Shown piece after piece: positions 59,101 to 64,000 of a stretch of 64,000 nucleotides of DNA (positions are counted from its first letter, which is position 1; every line of letters begins with the position of its first letter). The notes beneath the pieces are model-generated. The model was not told where the DNA came from. It ran no database searches and saw nothing but the letters and a program-made list of their open reading frames with translations. Where the stretch lies: NCBI GenBank assembly GCA_002189035.1, contig NEEC01000002.1, positions 4,487,001 through 4,551,000 on the forward strand. Direction: 5' to 3'. A program made the position numbers and the translations under genes. Origin of the DNA: Utricularia gibba. Its lineage: Eukaryota > Streptophyta > Magnoliopsida > Lamiales > Lentibulariaceae.

Positions 59101-59169
59101 GAACACTTAAAATACCACAAATATGACTAGTTTTAACTCAACATCAAAGATCGAGTTTCTTTACTTGCA
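56131..59169. other. Intergenic DNA with a short tandem repeat
   Basis: About 57054-57235 holds roughly 2.3 copies of a unit of about 75-79 bases built on TACTAATATCTCATATTAG and CTTGATT...TTGAATCAA, itself partly palindromic. A second, weaker doublet lies at 58566-58730 (CTCTACTACTGTTCTAGGCA against GGGCTCTAGGCACTGGAG). No gene and no GDSL exons 3-5 were seen, although they would be expected on minus left of 62104 if they survived. Confidence 0.5.
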
Positions 59170-61960
59170 TCATCCTCCAACTTTCCTTTGCAAGAGTTTC
59201 CTGAGGTGTAGTAGGTTCTTCTATTTTAAAGTCCTCTTCCGTCCATGATAAACGAAAATTTCTAGTGTCGTTGCAAAAATAGAAAATTCGTTATCAAATA
59301 AAATTTATAATCCCTAATCATCACAAAATACAAATTAAACTGAAAATGCACAGTGGAATTCGGGGTCGATCACAAGAAACTTGTGCTTGTCTTGTATTTC
59401 AGCAAATGCAGAATTCAAAGTAGGTAAGTCTTAGTCCAAGCTCGAAACAACAGTTGTAAACAAGTTCGGTAAACAAGGTCAGTAAGTAATATCAAGGTCT
59501 ACCTCTAAATCAAGCATCTAAGTTGTAAAGCTATTTGTTCCCCTCCTTAGGTCTACTCATGGTTTGATAAAAACAAGAGCTAAGAAACTAAGGTCAATTT
59601 TACTAAGACTCTTAGACCCACACCACCATGCTTCACCTTAAGGCACTCCTAGGGTTTAGCTACTCATGCTTTAAAGGTAAAATGTAATGCCATTAACATA
59701 AAAAAGCGAAAATGTTGAGAACATCGTGCAGAAGTTTAGTGCAGAAACTAAAGACATCAACAAACTAAAAGAAAGCAAAAAGTAATCTTGTTTCTGTCTG
59801 CTACTGTTCTGGGCTGGACCAGTAGCGCTGAACTGGCTCTTGATCTTCTTCCTTCAAGCTGGAGGTTCTTCTCCAGAAAAATCGCCTTTCTTCCCCCTTC
59901 TTCCCCGTGTTTCAGTTGGGGTGGGGGGAGAAACCCCCTCGTGTGTGCCCTCTTGAAAATTGTGGGATGATCTCCCTTTTTTTGTGATTCTCTCTCTTCA
60001 GCTTTCACTTGCCTCCCACTTTCCAAGGCAAGTACATTCTCTAACAGATCTGCTGCTCCAGGCCCTGACTTGCAGACTGTCGCCGTGACAGTGTACTCAT
60101 TGCCCTATGCACCTTGGTGACTTACACAAATCCAGATTTTTCCTTGATTCTTGTGCTGCTGCTAGACTCCAAAATCAGGTTAGACATGGGGTGGGCTAAA
60201 TCAAAGGATTTAGCCCACTAATCACACCAAAAATCATCTTTTCCCGAATCAAATAAAAATACTTAAAACTATAAAATTAACACTTAAACATAATTAAAAT
60301 CTTTGATTTTTCTTATCCTAAAACATGAAAATTTGTGTGTTATCAGTCCAATCATATAGTAAGTTGATATAAAACTCTTTAGAATTTGGTGGTGCACTAG
60401 ATGAGGTTTTTGATATTTTCAATGAAGGATTCTAGAAGTTTGGATAGTCAAAGGACCAATTCCACATATTTAATTCATTGATCATAACATTCTTGGTAAT
60501 ACAAAACTTCTTAGTTAGAGGGTTGCAAATTTTGTATCTCTTTTCAAACTTCAGAGTAGCCTATAAGGATGCCTCCTTCACCTCCTTATGTTCATGCAAG
60601 ATGGTGAGGTGCCTTTTCATTTTTCATACAGAGTGCCTCCTTTCAATTTTCTGTTGGGAAGTATATTTTACAAATAGATAGCTATTGAGACTATTGCTTC
60701 CCATAGAGTATGTGACAATCCTTTATCTAGTAGTAGGTTCCTCACCATAGTCATGATGCTTCTATTCTTTCTCTCTACTACTCCATTTTATAATCAAGAA
60801 TTCCATGATCCTAAATGTAGAGGTCAAAGAAAAAAGAGTAGAATTCTCCGCCGTTATCAATACTTAGAAATTTGATAGAGGAACCGCTTTCCTTCTTTGT
60901 TAAAGCCTTGAAGATTTGACACGTTTCTAAGGCACTATACTTGTATTTCAAGAAGTAGATCCAAAAAAAAGGGAGTTAGATCATCAATGAAGGTAACAAA
61001 ATATTTGATCCTAGTAAAAGAATTTACCTTCAATGAGCTGCAAAAATCTAAGTAAGCTAGAGCCAAATTTTCAAATGCTCTAAAGGTTCTAAGTTGAGGA
61101 AAATGTACTTGTGTTAGTTTGCTTTTGGCATAAATACTATACTAAGTTCCCTTCATTTTCTTCTAAAACTCTATTATTCCTCTGATCAGTGCTTGTTTAG
61201 ACATGTTGTATATGTCCTTAAGATTGGCATGCCTGAATAAATTATGAAAGTACTATGTAGAAGTACCAACACAAGACAAGTGATTTTGTTCCAAGTTTAA
61301 ATATTTTTCAAAGGTCACATTGGATCCTTTCTTTACTAACTAATAATGCTTAGAAGATTCATTTCTAGTTGTGGCACCCACAATACATCATCTATGTATC
61401 TTAGAAGATTCATTTCCTTTGTCTTGTGCCTTCATGATGTTACCAATGCCAATTTCAACATTAGCAAAAAAACTGGTGTCAAGAGTGTCAAAGAATTCCC
61501 TGTTGCATGTCATGTGAGATGATCACCTTGAATCTATTTGCAAGGAATTGTAAGTCATCTTGTGACTTGCTACAGAGCATGTAAAATTGAAGCGAAGACG
61601 TATTGTGTTACTAGAGAGTTTTTTGTTTTCCTATCTGGAAAAATCCTCTCAACATGGTGGTTTGCACACCTTGCAAATGATGTATGGCCTCTTCCAACAC
61701 TATTTAGCATAGTGATGTGTTTTCACAAAACAAACGAGATGGAAGCTTGTTCTCCTTTTCTTTGTTGCCATTTTGCCTAGAACTTACAATAGTGCTACAG
61801 TCCCCTTGGCATGTTGAAGGCATTTGAAATTTGAGAGCTACTAGAGGTCTTTCAAGTGCTAAGCAATCCCTTAGTATGTGATTTTCTAAAGCTTGTACTA
61901 GAGCAAATTGAGGTAGCAGGGAGTTTAGGATCTTCTCAGTAACCACAAATTGAGGTAGTT
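59170..61960 (-). pseudogene. Degenerate copia C4 (gag and integrase), split by solo LTR A3
   Basis: On minus, 61946-61704 reads like copia gag (VTEKILNSLLPQFALVQALE, then LALERPLVALKF). Integrase is recognisable at about 61000-60680 (VTFIDDLTPFFWIYFLKYK, SSIKFLSIDNGGEFYS, RNLLLDKGLSHTLWEAI). The region after integrase continues at 60560-60350 (INELNMWNWSFDYPNF) and, past A3, at 59240-59170 (EEDFKIEEPTTPQETL). RT is not attached. There are many stops and frame changes. It belongs to a different copia family from C1-C3. Confidence 0.75.
59246..60345 (-). mobile_element. Athila-like solo LTR A3
   Basis: The 1100-bp block has TGATAAACG...TGTGTGTTATCA ends and GTCCA on both sides (59241-59245 and 60346-60350). 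It resembles the A1 and A4 LTRs at the ends and in the AGGTCTACTCATGG region. No internal sequence is present, so LTR-LTR recombination removed the body. It interrupts copia C4, and is therefore younger. Confidence 0.88.
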
Positions 61961-62103
61961 CAGACTTTCAACCCATTTCTGGTGATCTGATTCTGGTCTT
62001 GTTCATTGGTTCACATTTGGAATTGCAATCGGCAATCACCGTTGCATCAGCTGCACCCAGATCAATGTGTACACTGATAATTATCTTATTCTTCAACATT
62101 ATG
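61961..62103 (-). other. Unassigned sequence between C4 and GDSL exon 2
   Basis: An open stretch on minus continues from GDSL exon 2 as IMLKNKIIISVHIDLGAADA and stops at 61968. It does not follow the family (HAIS/TQQLEYF is usual after AQLY). A foreign piece has probably replaced the exon end. Confidence 0.45.
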
Positions 62104-62233
62104 TATAGCTGTGCAGTCCCATCGTAGTAGCTGGAAGCTCCCGGCATGAAGTTGGCTCCGATCACGATGTTTCTTCCATCTGCATCCTAGTTGAGATACG
62201 TCGGTGGGTACGAGTCAAACCCCAGAAACTCCA
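62104..62233 (-). pseudogene. GDSL esterase/lipase exon 2 (partner of 11159-11417)
   Basis: On minus, after an AG acceptor at 62235-62234, the exon reads VEFLGFDSYPPTYLN, a TAG stop (62189-62187), DADGRN, then IVIGANFMPGASSYYDGTAQLY. Plant GDSL lipases have E(Y/F)LGFTSYPPAYLS and LLIGANFASAASGYYD here. The first base pair completes the phase-1 codon left by exon 1 at 11417 (G|TG), and the residues follow DFT as expected. The exon is cut at AQLY. With a stop and no later exons, it cannot make enzyme. Its separation by 50 kb and opposite strand from exon 1 is the key evidence for the inversion. Confidence 0.85.
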
Positions 62234-62284
62234 CTATCGACTTTCTGGAAAAGCAAGCGATTTTTAAAATAAACATACAATAAA

Positions 62285-63396
62285 AGACCAAAAACGAGGA
62301 AAACTTGATAAGAAATCTGTATCTAGTGTATTTGTTGGTTATAGCAACACTACCAAGGGATGTAAAGTTTATATACCTGACCAGAAGAAATTCATCTTTA
62401 ATCATGATGTCTCTTTTGATAAAGGTGCAAAGTACACTTTGATTAAAGATTGCATTTCTCTGAATGATGCAGAAGCTCATCAAAATCTTGGAGGGCATAA
62501 CACTCACGTGAAATGTGACCTTTGGACACACATGAAACTGAAGATGGAATTCAACAAACCAAGAAACTGAAGATGGAATTGAAAATATACAGGTGAATGA
62601 GAACTCAAAATCAACTTCAGAACTCTTCCATGAAGATTCAAATCAAGTAAAGGATCAGTATTCAGATGAGAATTTCCAACCTCCAGAAGAGAAGAAGGTC
62701 ACAAATGAAGACGACTTACCCAATGAGAATTCAGAATCAATCTCAGAACCCTTATATGAACAATCACATCAGGCAAATGATCAATATTGAAATGGCAATT
62801 TCGAAGTCCCAGAAGAGGAGCAAGGCACGAATGCAGAAGACTTATCAACAGATGAATTTGATGGAGAGGAACCTGATACTGATGATGAAGATTATTACCC
62901 ATCTGATCGTGATTGGCAAGGAAGAAAATGCAAAAACATCAGAGATTCAATAGATAGTGAAGATAGTCATGTTACTAGCATAAGACGAAGCAAAAGAAAC
63001 AAAGATCCTACAATAAGTTTCTCCAACTTGAATGATGATGTTCAAGATGCTGTAGCTGATATTTTGGCTGGATTATTGACAGGAGATCCAACATCATTTG
63101 AAGTGGCTGTACAAAATCCGAAATGGAGAGATTCCATGAAGGAAGAAATGAATTCTATACTTAAAAATGAAACATGGGAGTTAGTTGATAAACTGAAGGA
63201 TATGGGTTTCAAACCTATTGGTCTCAAGTGCTTATTCAAAACCAAGATGAATGCAGATGGCTCTGTTAACAAATATAAGGCTAGATTAGTAGCCAAGGGA
63301 TATAGTCAAATCAAAGTAATAAATTTTCATGAGATTTTTGCACCAGTAGCAAGATTTGGCACAATTAAGGTATTTCTTGCCATTTCAGCTGCTCAT
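62285..63396 (+). pseudogene. Copia C3: integrase C-terminus, acidic linker and RT N-terminus
   Basis: It starts at AGACCAAAAACGAGG, the DQKRGK point of integrase where C1 ends, and continues VFVGYSNTTKG, YTLIKDCISLNDAEAH, an acidic linker with NENSKSTSELFHEDSNQ and a second similar block, YYPSDRDWQGRKCKN and SIRRSKRNKDPTISF. RT (63028-63396) has WRDSMKEEMNSILKNETWELV, KARLVAKGYSQIK, FHEIFAPVAR and ends at ISAAH, where C2 goes on with GWKVHHMNVKTAFLNG. Stops occur at 62556-62590 and 62789. There is no LTR. It is about as diverged from C2 as C1 is, as one would expect if C1 and C3 are halves of one copy. Confidence 0.85.
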
Positions 63397-64000
63397 TGAT
63401 GAGATCATGGATGCTACAAATTATCCCAACGAAGATAAAGTACACAAGATCAATAATCCTCCATTGATTTCAGTTGGGCCAATCACTAGATCAAGAATAA
63501 GAAGGAATCAAGAAGTGCTTAAGAGCTTATGAGCCAATCAACTAAGCTATAAGGTGTTTGGCATGGAATTCAACATTCTCAAAGTGGATTAACTTGATTA
63601 GAAAAGGCTCATTATTACCAAATGCATTATAATGACTACTTTTCCTCCAATAAGGCTCAATCCTTCATCTATCTAAGAAGGCCTTACTCTTTTTTTGGAC
63701 AACTTTGATTGTAATCACTTTTGAGAGCTATTCTTCTTCCTTGAGTTCTTGTAGAACTTAGACTTATCAAGCCTCGCTTGTGCTGTCTAGTGTGTGGTTT
63801 ATCACTTTCAATTCCTTCCTTGATTCCGTGAGTGTGGTACCATTTCATAGTTTGGGTTGCAAGGATCTTTCCATACTTGAGGGCCAACTACTTTTTCTTG
63901 AGGGATTGCTTCTTTTCAACCAAGATCTGGTTTGCCAATCACTTGTTGATTGAAGGGTCGTATCAGGTGGTATCAGAGCCAATCTTTCTCTTCTTCATAT
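63397..64000 (+). other. Gypsy-like tail peptide, LTR end and primer site
   Basis: Directly after the RT break a frame reads INNPPLISVGPITRSRIRRNQ (about 63450-63515), the PITRSR type of peptide found at the end of some gypsy frames. Near the window end ...GGGTCGTATCA (63955-63965), two bases and TGGTATCAGAGC (63968-63979) give an LTR end and a perfect initiator-Met primer site. An element body would lie beyond the window. Compare 44771-44788. Confidence 0.55.

Larger units (their letters stand above)
11768..62284. other. Inferred inverted segment of about 50.5 kb
   Basis: Two unrelated sequences are each cut at both ends of this interval. On the left outside is GDSL exon 1 (plus), and just inside the right end is GDSL exon 2 (minus). 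Just inside the left end is copia C1 (minus), cut in integrase, and outside the right end is copia C3 (plus), starting at the next integrase codons. Re-inverting the interval joins exon 1 to exon 2 in phase and C1 to C3. At the joints the only shared bases I see are AGA/TCT (11768-11770 and 62285-62287), which points to end joining or microhomology. A misassembly is the main alternative. Confidence 0.75.

Overview
The window is nuclear DNA from a flowering plant. The evidence is plant transcription-factor genes (PLATZ, HD-Zip class I), a plant GDSL lipase exon pair, short GT-AG introns, and many LTR retrotransposons of plant lineages (Athila and Tat among Ty3/gypsy; several Ty1/copia). The species cannot be told from the sequence; a dicot-like woody plant is a guess. 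I saw no rRNA or tRNA gene, CRISPR array or prokaryote-style operon.

Layout. 1-5.7 kb: AT-rich DNA with an old hAT transposon (about 1263-5697, transposase on minus) that has a solo LTR (L1) inside it. 5.7-11.2 kb: low-copy-looking DNA with a three-exon PLATZ gene on minus (8894-9880). 11.16-11.42 kb: exon 1 of a GDSL lipase. 11.8-26.6 kb: nested retroelements: copia C1 (minus) holds Tat gypsy G1 (plus; ATGTC target duplication), which holds Athila A1 (minus). 26.6-33.0 kb: a tandem array of an unidentified unit of about 2.4 kb, three units, the first split by a second solo LTR (L2). 33.0-42.8 kb: internally deleted Athila A2 (plus), whose 3' LTR holds a young copia, C2 (minus). 43-49.9 kb: LTR debris, a copia RNase H relic and one arm of an inverted dispersed repeat (R1). 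49.9-50.8 kb: a two-exon HD-Zip I gene of the LMI1/ATHB-51/ATHB-22 type with a frameshift near its 3' end. 51-62 kb: copia relics, a truncated third copy of the L element (L3), the second R1 arm, and a degenerate copia (C4) with a nested Athila-type solo LTR (A3). 62.1-62.23 kb: GDSL exon 2 on minus. 62.29-63.4 kb: copia C3 on plus. The end carries an LTR end and a primer-binding site.

Main result. GDSL exon 1 (plus, 11.2 kb) and exon 2 (minus, 62.2 kb) belong together, and copia C1 (minus, breaking off inside integrase at 11768) and copia C3 (plus, starting at the same integrase codon at 62285) also belong together. Flipping 11768-62284 back repairs both at once: the GDSL exons then splice in phase and the copia becomes continuous. 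The window therefore appears to hold both ends of a paracentric-type inversion of about 50.5 kb, with one break in a lipase intron and the other in a retrotransposon.

The host genes do not form a pathway. Everything between them is retroelement nesting that can be ordered in time from target-site duplications and from intact paralogues that act as empty sites. All alignments were made by eye; boundaries marked 'about' may move by tens of bases.
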